Origin: Prolixibacteraceae bacterium
GTDB taxonomy: Bacteria > Bacteroidota > Bacteroidia > Bacteroidales > Prolixibacteraceae
Assembly (NCBI GenBank): GCA_025210775.1
Contig: JAOARB010000018.1
Location: 1-64,000, forward strand
Direction: 5' to 3'
DNA: 64,000 nucleotides
Below the pieces are notes generated by a model. That model saw only the letters and a program-made list of their open reading frames with translations. It was not told where the DNA came from and did not search any database. Shown here piece by piece: positions 27,337 through 35,493 of this stretch. The translations under genes were made by a program, and so were the position numbers. Positions within the stretch are counted from its first letter, which is position 1; each line of letters starts with the position of its first letter.

Positions 27337-28350
27337 TTGCCTCAAAAGTTATAATTTACAATTACTACCCTCTACCATATTTTGAGATCATAAGTGAGTG
27401 ATAGTTTCTTTACAAATTGGTGATAAATAATCAAATACGATAGTATTTAGACCATAAAATAGAGTGTTGCTTTCAATTTGAAAGTTATTATTAAAACCTC
27501 ATATTTAGGTGTTAATGAGCTACAAAAATAAGAAAATAATGATTTAATGCAGTAAATTTAAATGATAAAATATGGAATATTCTGAAAAATGTAAGCAATA
27601 GAGGGGTAAACTGATTGATTTATTAGTTTTTAACGATTGTGCTTTTGAATTGAAATATATTTGTCCTGATCAGTGGTAATATTTAAATTAAATTTGCTTT
27701 TTGACAGTTTTTTATTGTTTAACGCTCTTTTATGTAAATATTACACTTCTTTTCCCCTCACCGAACTTGTTTTTTGTAGCCCATCGTTATCATAATGATA
27801 ATGAACCGATTCTTTCTGCAAATCTTCTCTTTTTCTTCTTGATAGATCCGATTCTCTCTTAAAAACGGTCCCTAAAAAGCAACAAACAAAGAAGATTCTC
27901 TATTCCTTTCTATTTCGATTATTAAAAACAGCGATATTCCAATGAATGTCAAACTCTAAGAGAATAAAATATAAAGATCGTATTAAGAGGTGCCTCTGAT
28001 TTTATATAAATAAAAGGGGTGAATCGTCATCAGCTTATTCACGTACGATATCTGTATCGATTCCCATAGATCAAATAGGGGGTTCGTCCATGGTTCGTCC
28101 ATGGTTTGTCCATGGTTTGTCCATGGTTTGTCCATGGTTCCTCCATGGTTCCTCCATGGTTTGTCCATCGATTTAGGGGTTTTCGATGGAGGAACCATGG
28201 ACAAACCATGAAGGAACCATGGAGAAAGTACCTTTAATCCCATCTTTTGACTCATTGAATATTGTGGTGGTTTAGGGGATATTAAATGAGGAGACGTTGT
28301 CTAAAAAAGTGTGAAAATGGCTTATTTATCTATTTTGAGAGAAGTAGACA
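27337..28350. other. One-kilobase gene-poor region upstream of lysC
   Basis: This stretch is unusually long for a compact chromosome. I find no convincing gene. A minus-strand open frame at 27983-28255 is made of the translated 11-bp repeats and is not considered real. It contains a 15-bp palindrome-like TTATCATAATGATAA at 27787-27801, a possible -7 element for lysC (CAAAAATA at 27523-27530, plus-strand reading), and the repeat array at 28088-28222. Confidence 0.55.
28088..28222. repeat. Array of 11-bp CCATGG repeats folding back as a hairpin
   Basis: CCATGG (once CCATCG) recurs at 28088, 28099, 28110, 28121, 28132, 28143, 28154 and 28165, an exact 11-bp period. The unit is TCCATGGTTyS, with variants ending TTTG, TTCG or TTCC. 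After a short turn (28171-28183) the units resume in inverted orientation at 28184, 28195, 28206 and 28217, again 11 bp apart. Positions 28132-28170 are nearly the reverse complement of 28184-28222, so either strand can form a stem of about 39 bp with a few mismatches and a 13-nt loop. It is not a CRISPR: there are no spacers. Confidence 0.9.
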
Positions 28351-28393
28351 ATAAAAAAAGCGCTCTCTTTGGTATAAAGAGAGCGCTTTTTTA
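28351..28393 (-). terminator. Terminator of the isochorismatase-like gene
   Basis: A 16-bp perfect inverted repeat (AAAAAAGCGCTCTCTT / AAGAGAGCGCTTTTTT) lies 17 nt after the stop on the minus strand. Confidence 0.9.
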
Positions 28394-28409
28394 TGATGTA
28401 ATAATATTA

Positions 28410-28952
28410 TTATTTGATCAATTTCGAGATGGTTCTAAAAGCAGGATTTTTAGCTGATCCTGTTAGTTCGAAAAGGATAGATTCGTAAGTTGCCAAGGTG
28501 ATTCCTTCTGCTTCGAATCTACGTAGAGCGATCTTTTTGTTTAGTTTGGTTCTAGAGTCAACAGCATCAACAATGATGATTGGATTGTATCCAGCCTCTT
28601 TAAGATCGATGGCTGTTTGAAGAACACAGATATGAGATTCGATACCCGAGATGATGACGTTTTTTACCTGATTTGCATTTAAGAAGCTTTTACACATCTC
28701 GTGACCGAAACAGCTAAATTCTGTCTTATCGAAAGATTGAAAATCATCAACAAGATCTTGTATTTCAGTGATCGTATTTCCTAATCCTTGAGGATATTGT
28801 TGTGAAAAGATTGTAGGAACACCAAGTTCTTTTAATCCAGAGATTAGAATCTTATTGGTGCGGATAACCTCTTCAGTATTGTGCATTACAGGAAGCAATT
28901 TTTCTTGTAGATCAACAATGATTGCCGCCGTATTTTCTTTGGAGATTCTCAT
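28410..28952 (-). CDS. Isochorismatase-like cysteine hydrolase
   Basis: A 180-residue single-domain hydrolase of the isochorismatase superfamily (YcaC/nicotinamidase-like). The probable triad is Asp14 (AAIIVDLQEK), a Lys in FDKTEFSCF near residue 77, and the Cys in SGIESHICVLQTA near residue 109. The characteristic cis-peptide region GIESHICV is intact. The substrate cannot be told from sequence; YcaC-type members remain poorly characterised. It is 24 nt downstream of the SIS isomerase and probably in the same operon. Confidence 0.85.
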   Translation of the reverse strand: MRISKENTAAIIVDLQEKLLPVMHNTEEVIRTNKILISGLKELGVPTIFSQQYPQGLGNTITEIQDLVDDFQSFDKTEFSCFGHEMCKSFLNANQVKNVIISGIESHICVLQTAIDLKEAGYNPIIIVDAVDSRTKLNKKIALRRFEAEGITLATYESILFELTGSAKNPAFRTISKLIK

Positions 28953-28976
28953 ATGAATATGTTTTTTGATTCCTTG

Positions 28977-29585
28977 TTATTGTTTTTTTGCTTGTCTTTT
29001 CGACTTCTCTCCAAGATATCCACCATGATGTCTTTTGGCATATTGCTCATTAGTGAAATTGATCTTTTTCATGGTCAGGTTCACAAGAATATCTCCAATA
29101 ACTGTCATGGTAGTGGTAGATGTGCTTGGTGTTAATCCAAGAGGACATAATTCTTTTGGATCTCCTGTAAGAAGAACAATATCAGCAACATCAGCCAATG
29201 GACTGTCTTTTTTAGATGTGATCACAATAAGAGGAAGACCAGCGTAAAGGTTTTCCGCTAGATGTACTAAATCTACAATCTCGTTGGTACGACCAGAGTT
29301 AGAGATTAATAGAAGCACATCGTTGGGTTGGATGACACCAAGGTCTCCATGTTGTGCTTCACTCGGATGTAGGAAGATGGAAGGGGTTCCTGTTGAAGAA
29401 AAAGTGGTAGATATGTTCAGTGCAATCTGACCAGCTTTTCCCATACCACTAGTGACTAATTTTCCTCCTTTTTTTTGAACATGATTCTCAATGATCTCAA
29501 TTGCTTTTTCAAAATCATTATCTTGAGGTATGTTCAGTACGGCCTGTGCTTCTCTTTGAAGTAGTTCAGAAATTATATTTTTCAC
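28977..29585 (-). CDS. SIS-domain sugar-phosphate isomerase, arabinose-5-phosphate isomerase-like
   Basis: A 202-residue protein consisting of a SIS domain only. The core (GKLVTSGMGKAGQIALNIS, then TGTPSIFLHPSEAQHGDLG and LLISNSGRTNEI) strongly resembles KdsD/GutQ, which convert ribulose-5-phosphate to arabinose-5-phosphate for Kdo synthesis. The two CBS domains that follow the SIS domain in KdsD are missing; short CBS-less enzymes are known. The start is a GTG: the frame reads TAA six bases upstream, and no ATG occurs before the conserved core. The C-terminus is basic (GEKSKRQAKKQ). No kdsA or kdsB is nearby. Confidence 0.8.
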   Translation of the reverse strand: MKNIISELLQREAQAVLNIPQDNDFEKAIEIIENHVQKKGGKLVTSGMGKAGQIALNISTTFSSTGTPSIFLHPSEAQHGDLGVIQPNDVLLLISNSGRTNEIVDLVHLAENLYAGLPLIVITSKKDSPLADVADIVLLTGDPKELCPLGLTPSTSTTTMTVIGDILVNLTMKKINFTNEQYAKRHHGGYLGEKSKRQAKKQ

Positions 29586-29848
29586 TTCTAATTAAGGTAT
29601 TATAATGGGTGACTACGATGATTATTTTAGACGCAAGAAACCATTATTTTTCTTGTTTCTTATAAAGACAAAAGTAAATGAAAAAGGCTGTGTATGAAAA
29701 AGTTTATGTTATAAATTTAAATTTAGAGTAAAATTCACTGCTTTAGAAGATGAAAAGGAGAAGGATTATTTGTATTTTTCACGTTAAATAGTCTCTTTCT
29801 GTTGAGAGAGGAAAATATTTATAAGTACAGAGTTTTAAACTACAATAA

Positions 29849-31774
29849 ATGGCCTTTAGAGAATTAGCTGATTTTGTGGATCTTTTGGATCGAGAAGGAG
29901 AATTAATTAGAGTCAATGAGAAGGTGTCTCCAGATATGGAGATCACTGAGATTGTGGATCGATTTTCTAAAAGTGATCGTGGTGGAAAGGCATTGCTATT
30001 TGAAAATAATGGTACGGAATTTCCAGTGTTGATCAATGCCATGGGGTCAACAAAGCGTATGTCTATGGCTTTAGGCTGTTATACGCTAGATCAGGTTGGA
30101 GAACGTATTGAGAAGGTGTTCTCAGAGTTAACTTCTCCTAAATTGAGTTGGTTTGATAAGTTCAAAATGATTCCTACACTGAAGGGAATTGCTTCATGGA
30201 TGCCTAAACGTTCTAAAGGACGTGGCAGATGTCAAGAGGTAATCTTAAAAGAGGATCAAGTGGATCTATCTAAACTTCCTGTTTTAAGATGTTGGCCTGC
30301 CGATGGTGGTCCTTTTATCACTTTGCCTTGTGTGGTTACGGAAGATCCTGATACCAAGGTGCGAAATGTTGGTATGTATAGAATGCAGGTGTTGGATAAG
30401 AATACTACCGGAATGCATTGGCATAAACATAAGACAGGAGCAAGACATTATAATCGACACAAAGAACTAGGTACACGCATGCCTGTATCGGTTGTTTTAG
30501 GTGGTGATCCTTCTTTAATCTTTTCTGCAACGGCGCCTCTTCCAGATAATATTGATGAATATCTATTGGCTGGCTTTTTACGAGATGAATCTGTTGAGTT
30601 GGTAAAATGTATTACCAATGATCTATATGTTCCAGCTCATGCTGATATCGTTATTGAGGGGTATGTAGATCCTCAAGAAGAGTTGGTTTGGGAAGGACCA
30701 TTTGGTGATCATACAGGTTTCTACTCTTTGGCCGATTGGTATCCTAAATTCCATGTTACTTGTATTACATATAAGAAGAAAGCGATATATCCAGCTACCA
30801 TTGTAGGAATCCCTCCAATGGAAGATGCTTACATTCAAAGGGCATCGGAACGTATCTTTTTATCTCCAATGAAACTGTTAATGGTTCCTGAGATTGTGGA
30901 TATGGACCTTCCCCCTGCAGGTGTCGCTCATAATATTACATTGGCAGAGATTGAGAAAACATTTGCTGGACAGGCTCACAAAGTGGCTTATAGCATGTGG
31001 GGTGCTGGTCAGATGATGTTTAATAAGATCTTAGTGGTGGCCAGTGGTCGTAAAACCAATGTACATAGTTACCGACGTCTTGCAAAATTGATTAGTCGTA
31101 ATGTGGAGGTTTCTCGTGATGTCTTTTTCTCCAAAGGTCCTATGGATGTATTGGATCACTCTTCTGATGCTTTTGCATATGGCTCGAAGATGGGGATTGA
31201 TGCAACAGAAAAACTAACGGAAGAGAAAGGGGAGATAGAAACGAATGTGGTAGGGGCTAAGCCTATCTCTTTTGTCGCTCCATCGTCTTATCCTAGTTTT
31301 ATCTCTTCTGTCAATGGGGATCTATGGGATGAGGAGATTTCTGTTCTAATCATTGCGGTTGATAAAGGGAATGATTTTGATATAAAGAATGTAAATAAAT
31401 ATATTATTGAAGAGAAAGCGTTTGCTGCTGCTAAATTTATCATTGTTGTCGATGCGGGAGTGGATATCACTGATTATGATTTTGTTAGTTGGTATTGTTC
31501 TGGCAATATTGATCCTATAAGAGATTGTAAAATATTTGATGCACTCTATCCTAATGGACCAAGTCGAATGATATTAGACGGCACACGTAAGACTCAACAA
31601 CATGATGCGTTTAAAAGATTGTGGCCCAATCCAGTTCTTTCTGATGAAGAGATGATAATGCAGGTCGATACCCGATGGGAACACCTTGGTTTAGGGGAGT
31701 TTATCTCATCTCCATCAAAGAAATATAAGGAGTTGCAAAGAGGAAATGGTGCGGTGGCCGATGATCTAGATTGA
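29849..31774 (+). CDS. UbiD family decarboxylase (menaquinone-biosynthesis type)
   Basis: A 641-residue member of the UbiD (de)carboxylases, which use prenylated FMN made by UbiX. Typical segments are MAFRELADFVDLLDREGELIRV at the start, PADGGPFITLPCVVTEDPDT, GMYRMQVLDKNTTGMHWHKH, and the catalytic-region EGYVDPQEELVWEGPFGDHTG with conserved Glu residues. It is longer than E. coli UbiD (about 500), with a C-terminal extension common in Bacteroidota homologues. Annotated relatives are called menaquinone biosynthesis decarboxylases, but quinone genes are not adjacent, so the substrate stays open. Confidence 0.85.
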   Translation: MAFRELADFVDLLDREGELIRVNEKVSPDMEITEIVDRFSKSDRGGKALLFENNGTEFPVLINAMGSTKRMSMALGCYTLDQVGERIEKVFSELTSPKLSWFDKFKMIPTLKGIASWMPKRSKGRGRCQEVILKEDQVDLSKLPVLRCWPADGGPFITLPCVVTEDPDTKVRNVGMYRMQVLDKNTTGMHWHKHKTGARHYNRHKELGTRMPVSVVLGGDPSLIFSATAPLPDNIDEYLLAGFLRDESVELVKCITNDLYVPAHADIVIEGYVDPQEELVWEGPFGDHTGFYSLADWYPKFHVTCITYKKKAIYPATIVGIPPMEDAYIQRASERIFLSPMKLLMVPEIVDMDLPPAGVAHNITLAEIEKTFAGQAHKVAYSMWGAGQMMFNKILVVASGRKTNVHSYRRLAKLISRNVEVSRDVFFSKGPMDVLDHSSDAFAYGSKMGIDATEKLTEEKGEIETNVVGAKPISFVAPSSYPSFISSVNGDLWDEEISVLIIAVDKGNDFDIKNVNKYIIEEKAFAAAKFIIVVDAGVDITDYDFVSWYCSGNIDPIRDCKIFDALYPNGPSRMILDGTRKTQQHDAFKRLWPNPVLSDEEMIMQVDTRWEHLGLGEFISSPSKKYKELQRGNGAVADDLD

Positions 31775-31803
31775 TTTAACCTAGGAATCTAAATTCGATA
31801 AAA

Positions 31804-32262
31804 ATGAAGGCTTTTTTTAAAATTAGTGGGAGTTGTCTTTTGGGGGTAATGCTTCTATTTCATGCATTGCAAGCTCTGGGAGATAATCAGAATCAGAAAT
31901 CTCTTTCTAGCATATGGAGTTCTGTGTGGGATGAGACGGTGAGTGATGTGGCGTTTAAAAAAGTAGGGAATAGTGACGTGAAGAGCTATTCGATAGAAGA
32001 GTTGGTGCAAATATTGAATTCGACTCTTTTCTTGGATGTGGAAGTTATAGATCAACAAACAGAAACAATTAAAGTGAGAGTGAACCGATCTGAAGAGCTT
32101 ACAGAACATATGGGTTCTAGTGGGGCTCGAACATGTTTGGGAATTATTACTTTTACATTGACAGAAAACCCAAATGTCAAAAAAGTAGATATGGAGTTTG
32201 AGTGTGGTTCTCACGCTTCTCCAGGAACTTATTCACGGGCCGATTTTATTCAGGCTTTTTAG
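31804..32262 (+). CDS. Small exported protein, possibly GerMN-like
   Basis: A 152-residue protein with a signal peptide (GSCLLGVMLLFHALQALG, cleavage near residue 26). The mature part ends with CLGIITFTLTENPNVKKVDM then FECGSHASPGTYSRADF. The pattern of a helix rich in TLT, followed by N-x-V-x-x-V and a short strand, recalls GerMN domains of exported bacterial proteins; this is pattern recognition and weak. Two cysteines (111 and 134) could form a disulfide after export. It starts 30 nt after the UbiD gene and may be cotranscribed with it. No function is claimed. Confidence 0.6.
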   Translation: MKAFFKISGSCLLGVMLLFHALQALGDNQNQKSLSSIWSSVWDETVSDVAFKKVGNSDVKSYSIEELVQILNSTLFLDVEVIDQQTETIKVRVNRSEELTEHMGSSGARTCLGIITFTLTENPNVKKVDMEFECGSHASPGTYSRADFIQAF

Positions 32263-32264
32263 AT

Positions 32265-32297
32265 AAAAAAGGACATCTCGTTGAGGTGTCCTTTTTT
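32265..32297 (+). terminator. Terminator after the small exported protein gene
   Basis: A 15-bp stem (AAAAAAGGACATCTC / GAGGTGTCCTTTTTT, one G-U) with a 3-nt loop begins at the stop codon. Confidence 0.88.
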
Positions 32298-32417
32298 GTA
32301 TTTCGCTGTTATTATTTGAAATAGTCTTTCTTTGAAATTTCAATTATCCTGTAATTATGCAGTTGTAATTTTGTGTATAAGTGTTAAATTGCATGATAAT
32401 AACTTAAAAATACGATC

Positions 32418-32756
32418 ATGAAGAAAGTTTGCCTATTCCTTATGTTGTTGGCTTGTATTTCGTGTAATAAAGAAGATTATTATACGGCAGGAGAACTGAT
32501 GGGAAATAATTTATCGGAAATTATTTCTGAGAACAAAGTTGATAGAGTAGAGATTTGTAATAGAGATTATTTTAATGTTTACTCTGCTGATCCGAATAAA
32601 TTTGAAATATCAGGAGGATTGATAAATGTAGATGGAAAATGGTACAACCTCGAATATGTTAAGAAATTCGAGATTGAATTTTATGATTACAATGAGTTTA
32701 GTACAGATGATCGTGTTCCTATATTGGTAATATATATGGATGAGATTCAATCATAA
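32418..32756 (+). CDS. Small lipoprotein of unknown function
   Basis: A 112-residue protein with a type II signal peptide: MKKVCLFLMLLACISC, the lipobox LACISC placing the lipidated Cys at 16. The mature protein is acidic with alternating hydrophobic residues (KWYNLEYVKKFEIEFYDYNEF), suggesting a small beta-rich fold anchored to a membrane. I do not recognise a family. It lies alone between two terminators; there is no sign of coexpression with neighbours. Confidence 0.7.
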   Translation: MKKVCLFLMLLACISCNKEDYYTAGELMGNNLSEIISENKVDRVEICNRDYFNVYSADPNKFEISGGLINVDGKWYNLEYVKKFEIEFYDYNEFSTDDRVPILVIYMDEIQS

Positions 32757-32762
32757 AAGAAG

Positions 32763-32795
32763 TCCCCTTGTAATTATATTACAAGGGGATTAATA
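32763..32795. terminator. Bidirectional terminator, lipoprotein / aminotransferase
   Basis: A perfect 12-bp inverted repeat (TCCCCTTGTAAT / ATTACAAGGGGA) with a 3-nt loop lies between convergent genes; the plus side continues TTAATATTATTTT. Confidence 0.82.
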
Positions 32796-33992
32796 TTATT
32801 TTCTTCCAGGGTAGATTTTTAAAGCTTCTTCTAAGCAATCTAATGCTTTTTCTAAGTCTTCGGTATTTAGTACATATGCGATACGCACTTGATCTACTCC
32901 TGCTCCTTCTGTTTTATAGAATCCTGTTGCTGGAGCCAACATCACAGTAGCATTGTTAAAAGAGAACTCTTCTAATAGCCATTGGCAGAATTTATCGCAA
33001 TGATCAATCGGTAGTTTAACGATGGAATAAAATGCACCTTGTGGCATAGGAGCATAGACGCCTTTCATTTGATTTAATCTATCGATACAGTAATTTCTTC
33101 TTTTAAGATATTCTTGATAGACTCCTTCGATATATTCTGGAGGAGAATCGAATGCTGCCTCTGCTACTTCTTGCCCAAGAATAGGAGGACATAGGCGTGC
33201 CATTGCGAATTTTAGTATGGTTGCAATGACTTGTTTGTTAAACGAAACAAGTGAGCCAATACGTACTCCACAAGCACTAAAGTGTTTTGATACGGAGTCA
33301 ATCATGATCACATGTTCTTTGATCTCTTCCAGAGAGAGTACAGAGCAATGTTTTTTCCCATCATAAACGAATTCGTTGTATACTTCATCGGAGATAAGGT
33401 ATAGATCATATTCTTTTACAATAGAAGCTAATGAGTGTAGCTCTTCTTCGCTGTATAAATATCCTGTAGGGTTGCTAGGATTACAGATAAAGATTCCTTT
33501 TGTTTTTTCTGTAATCACCTCACGGAACTTCTCTATAGAAGGAAGTTTAAATCCATCTTCTATTGTTGAAGGAATTGTTTTAATGACAATATCTGATTCT
33601 TGTGCAAAAGAGAGATAATTGGCATAAAAAGGCTCCGGAATGATGATTTCATCTCCTGGATTAAAACATGCTTTAAATGCAAAGCTAATTGCTTCAGAAC
33701 CTCCCGTGGTTACAAGAATATTACTAGCATCTACATGAAGATGGTGTGATTGGTAGTATTTGGCCAGTTTTGTTCGATAGGAAAGGTTCCCGGCGGAGTT
33801 TCCGTAAGGGATAAGTTCAAAATCAAAGTTTTTGATTCTTTCAATGGCATGGGCTGGTGTTTTAATATCAGGTTGTCCGATATTAAGATGAAATACATGT
33901 GTACCTCTCTCTTTTGCTGCGTCGGCAAAAGGCACCAGTTTGCGGATGGAAGATTCTGGTAATTTCTTTCCTCGAATTGATATTTCTGGCAT
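32796..33992 (-). CDS. Class I/II PLP-dependent aminotransferase
   Basis: A 398-residue fold-type I aminotransferase of the AspC subgroup. The PLP-binding lysine is Lys236 in DSVSKHFSACGVRIG; other family motifs are GQPDIKTP near the start, ICNPSNPTG, and ISDEVYNEF with the conserved Asp and Tyr. Substrate specificity cannot be assigned reliably (aspartate, alanine and aromatic acids are all possible). It is divergent from alanine dehydrogenase across a 310-bp region with an operator-like palindrome, which suggests an amino-acid catabolic or nitrogen-balancing role. Confidence 0.88.
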   Translation of the reverse strand: MPEISIRGKKLPESSIRKLVPFADAAKERGTHVFHLNIGQPDIKTPAHAIERIKNFDFELIPYGNSAGNLSYRTKLAKYYQSHHLHVDASNILVTTGGSEAISFAFKACFNPGDEIIIPEPFYANYLSFAQESDIVIKTIPSTIEDGFKLPSIEKFREVITEKTKGIFICNPSNPTGYLYSEEELHSLASIVKEYDLYLISDEVYNEFVYDGKKHCSVLSLEEIKEHVIMIDSVSKHFSACGVRIGSLVSFNKQVIATILKFAMARLCPPILGQEVAEAAFDSPPEYIEGVYQEYLKRRNYCIDRLNQMKGVYAPMPQGAFYSIVKLPIDHCDKFCQWLLEEFSFNNATVMLAPATGFYKTEGAGVDQVRIAYVLNTEDLEKALDCLEEALKIYPGRK

Positions 33993-34075
33993 AGTAAATA
34001 TTAAAAATGATTTTATATCTGTATTTGTCCTCCATTGGGAGGGCTAAAAAACTGTTTTACGACATCTAAGGTAGA

Positions 34076-34106
34076 CAAAGTTAAATTATAATTTAACTAG
34101 ATCAAA
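34076..34106 (-). promoter_or_regulatory. Aminotransferase promoter with embedded 20-bp palindrome
   Basis: On the minus strand TTTG (34106-34103) and TAACTTTG (34083-34076) are 19 bp apart, a full Bacteroidota promoter with a leader of about 75 nt. A perfect 20-bp palindrome (AGTTAAATTATAATTTAACT, 34079-34098) fills the spacer and overlaps the -7 element, the position expected of a repressor site. Confidence 0.6.
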
Positions 34107-34268
34107 TAATAGAATGTTAACAGATGGTAGCTATTGTGTTGTAAATTAGTGTATTTAATAGTTTTTAAGACATTATGGTGTTAAAGTATGAATTAAAGAA
34201 GCGGAATAGGATTTGTATGACTTTTTCGAACACTAATAAAAATCATGTTTTAGCTAGTAAGTGTGCTA

Positions 34269-34276
34269 TACTTTTG
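34269..34276 (+). promoter_or_regulatory. -7 promoter element of ald
   Basis: TACTTTTG matches TAnnTTTG and lies 26 bp before the ald start codon. The region 19-21 bp upstream reads GTTTT, a weak -33 match. Confidence 0.45.
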
Positions 34277-34302
34277 AAGTAGTCGCTTAAAAATATAACG
34301 CT

Positions 34303-35415
34303 ATGATTATAGGAGTACCAAAGGAGATTAAAAATAACGAAAACAGAGTTTCGTTAACCCCAGCAGGGGCTGCAGAGTTGATCAAACATGGTCATACTGT
34401 TTATGTACAGCATACAGCAGGAATGGGAAGCGGTTTCGAAGATAAAGAGTATGTAGATGCTGGCGCAACCATTTTACCTACTATTGAAGAGGTATATGCT
34501 ATTGCTGATATGATTATTAAGGTGAAAGAACCTATTGAGTCTGAATATTCTTTGATTAAAGAAGGTCAGTTGGTTTATACTTATTTCCACTTCGCATCAT
34601 GTGAGCCTCTAACTCAAGCCATGATAAACCAAAAGGGAATTTGTTTGGCTTACGAGACTGTGGAATTAGATGACCGTTCTCTACCTCTATTGGTTCCTAT
34701 GTCAGAAGTGGCTGGACGTATGTCTATCCAAGAAGGAGCTAAATACCTAGAAAAACTATTCGGAGGACGTGGAGTTCTTATGGGTGGTGTTGCAGGTGTT
34801 CCACCAGCAAAAGTATTGGTTATCGGTGGTGGTGTTGTAGGAACAGAAGCTGCTAAGATGGCTGCTGGTCTAGGTGCTGATGTAACTATCATGGACCTTA
34901 ACCTAAAACGTCTTCGTTATTTGGATGATGTAATGCCAGCAAATGTGAAAACCATGATGTCTAACGAATATAATATTCGTGAGATGGTTAAAACACATGA
35001 TGTGATCGTTGGAGCTGTATTGATTCCAGGAGCGGTTGCACCAAATTTGGTGACAAGAGATATGCTACCTACTATGCAAAAAGGAACTGTATTAGTGGAT
35101 GTAGCTATTGACCAAGGTGGATGTATCGAGACTACTCATCCTACAACTCATGATAATCCAGTATTTGAGATTGATGAAGTGATCCACTATTCTGTAGCAA
35201 ACATGCCAGGAGCAGTACCAAGAACATCAACATTAGCATTGACAAATGCAACTCTTCCTTATGCTATCCAGTTGGCAAACAAAGGATGGAAGCAAGCATG
35301 TAAAGATGACAAAGCTTTGAAACTTGGACTTAATATTGTTGAGGGTAAAGTGGTTTATAAAGGAGTATCTGAAGCATTCGGATTGCCTTATCACGAAGTA
35401 GATTCTATGCTTTAA
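34303..35415 (+). CDS. ald: Alanine dehydrogenase
   Basis: NAD-dependent enzyme interconverting L-alanine with pyruvate and ammonia. The 370-residue length is exact for the family. The N-terminus [22 protein letters not shown] carries the substrate-binding Arg; the active-site Lys (IKVKEP near 75) and His (TYFHFAS near 96) are present. The Rossmann motif [22 protein letters not shown] is near residues 170-190. It is monocistronic and divergent from an aminotransferase gene, consistent with joint control of alanine metabolism. Confidence 0.97.
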   Translation: MIIGVPKEIKNNENRVSLTPAGAAELIKHGHTVYVQHTAGMGSGFEDKEYVDAGATILPTIEEVYAIADMIIKVKEPIESEYSLIKEGQLVYTYFHFASCEPLTQAMINQKGICLAYETVELDDRSLPLLVPMSEVAGRMSIQEGAKYLEKLFGGRGVLMGGVAGVPPAKVLVIGGGVVGTEAAKMAAGLGADVTIMDLNLKRLRYLDDVMPANVKTMMSNEYNIREMVKTHDVIVGAVLIPGAVAPNLVTRDMLPTMQKGTVLVDVAIDQGGCIETTHPTTHDNPVFEIDEVIHYSVANMPGAVPRTSTLALTNATLPYAIQLANKGWKQACKDDKALKLGLNIVEGKVVYKGVSEAFGLPYHEVDSML

Positions 35416-35463
35416 CAGTGGGAAGTTAAACGTTCTAAATTAGCACTAAATATAAATTAAAAG

Positions 35464-35492
35464 GAGCACATCGGAAGATGTGCTCTTTTTTT
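35464..35492. terminator. Terminator between ald and the PlsC gene
   Basis: A 9-bp stem (GAGCACATC / GATGTGCTC) with a GGAA tetraloop is followed by seven T residues; the A-rich left flank allows use from the minus strand too. Confidence 0.88.
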
Positions 35493-35493
35493 A

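Noticed and set aside
27337-27560. Lysine riboswitch upstream of lysC
   Set aside because: No five-helix lysine aptamer pattern or conserved junction sequence is visible; the leader is simply AT-rich.
27787-27801. Fur-box-like palindrome TTATCATAATGATAA
   Set aside because: It partly resembles GATAAT-based Fur sites, but it is not close to any start codon and such AT-rich dyads arise easily by chance.
28088-28222. Possible CRISPR array
   Set aside because: Units are contiguous 11-mers with no unique spacers, and no cas gene is in the window.
27983-28255. A 90-residue minus-strand open frame with DKPWTNHGQTM-like repeats
   Set aside because: The peptide repeat is only the three-frame translation of the 11-bp DNA repeat, the ends are unlike a protein domain, and the DNA pattern (an exact 11-bp period with an inverted second arm) explains it fully.
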